Shown piece after piece: positions 4,920-5,259 of a DNA stretch of 5,259 bases. How positions within the stretch are numbered: position 1 is the first letter of the stretch; each line of letters opens with the position of its first letter. This stretch comes from Rhodospirillales bacterium. GTDB lineage: Bacteria > Pseudomonadota > Alphaproteobacteria > ATCC43930 > CGMCC-115725. Where the stretch lies: positions 1 through 5,259 of the forward strand of contig JAATGI010000316.1 of assembly GCA_015654725.1 (NCBI GenBank). Reading direction: 5' to 3'. The position numbers were made by a program, and so were the translations under genes. A model generated the notes under the pieces. That model had not been told where the DNA came from and searched no databases. It saw nothing but the letters and a program-made list of their open reading frames with translations.

Positions 4920-5259
4920 AAGAGAGCGATGGCGGCCTGTTCGGCCCGCTCGACCGGCAGCGTTTCCATCATGCGTTCGACCGGCTCGCCGCGGCGATAG
5001 CCGTCCCACAATTCGGGATCGGTTCGGTCCGTGCGGGCAACGGCGGTGAATTTGCCCCATGGCGCGTAGATCCGGTCGGGACTCGGCCCGAACAAGCCTA
5101 GGGTTGGCGCGCCCACGGCCGCGGCGATATGCATGAGCCCGCTGTCATTGCCGATGAACAGGCGGGCCCGGGCGATGCACGCCTCCGCCAACGCGAGATC
5201 GAGCCCGTGCGTGGCATCGATGCGGCGCTCGGGCGGCACCGCGTCGAGCACCGGTTGCG
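4901..5259 (-). CDS. Glycosyltransferase family 9 (heptosyltransferase-like), C-terminal fragment
   Basis: The frame is open at the right edge, so only the last ~119 codons of a protein that is normally about 300-350 residues are present. The segment ARLFIGNDSGLMHIAAAVG, then APTLGLFGPSPDR and YAPWG, is the hallmark of the GT9 C-terminal Rossmann domain, where the D-S-G-x-x-H core contacts the nucleotide-sugar donor. GT9 enzymes such as WaaC and WaaF add ADP-activated heptose to lipopolysaccharide core at the inner membrane. Other members act on different sugars, and the fragment does not say which. The visible sequence starts ..QPVLDAVP and ends FRRSGG with TGA at 4903-4901. This supports an LPS-bearing Gram-negative host. 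The gene precedes the amidohydrolase by 63 bp with hairpins between them, so co-transcription is uncertain. Confidence 0.85.
   Translation of the reverse strand, partial: QPVLDAVPPERRIDATHGLDLALAEACIARARLFIGNDSGLMHIAAAVGAPTLGLFGPSPDRIYAPWGKFTAVARTDRTDPELWDGYRRGEPVERMMETLPVERAEQAAIALFRRSGG

Overview
The window looks like chromosomal DNA from a GC-rich Gram-negative bacterium, most likely an alphaproteobacterium (Rhodospirillales- or Rhizobiales-like; this is inference). The reasons are the strong preference for G/C in third codon positions, a glycosyltransferase family 9 gene of the LPS-heptosyltransferase type, an alphaproteobacterial-style -10 element (GCTAGCAT), and the kinds of enzymes present. 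I see no tRNA, rRNA, CRISPR array, insertion sequence or phage gene.

Layout. From about 2940 down to 1, a leftward cluster reads: TauD/TfdA-type Fe(II)/2-oxoglutarate dioxygenase (2940-2056); nucleoside 2-deoxyribosyltransferase-like domain fused to a C-terminal multi-pass membrane module (2037-649); small membrane methyltransferase of the isoprenylcysteine carboxyl methyltransferase/PEMT type (656-132); and the first ~33 codons of an AMP-binding (acyl-CoA synthetase-like) protein leaving the left edge (101-1). Gaps are 18 bp, an 8-bp overlap, and about 30 bp, so this is very probably one operon. From 3106 to 3600 a rightward gene, divergent from the dioxygenase, encodes a small exported protein of unknown function. 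It converges on a leftward amidohydrolase-2 family metalloenzyme (4837-3671). Upstream of that, on the same strand, lies the 3' end of a glycosyltransferase family 9 gene (5259-4901).

How the genes may work together. The four-gene leftward cluster combines an oxygenase, a nucleoside-base/sugar-cleaving fold tethered to the membrane, a membrane methyltransferase and an adenylate-forming ligase. No known pathway that I can name has this exact set, so the substrates are open. The most unusual item is the membrane-fused deoxyribosyltransferase. It keeps the catalytic residues of its family but carries roughly 275 extra residues, with a Pro-rich linker, a helical soluble segment and about four membrane helices. 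The amidohydrolase and the exported protein look like ordinary accessory genes with no clear link to the cluster.

The plus strand carries very long open frames opposite the real genes (notably 472-3054). These are antisense shadows caused by the high GC content.
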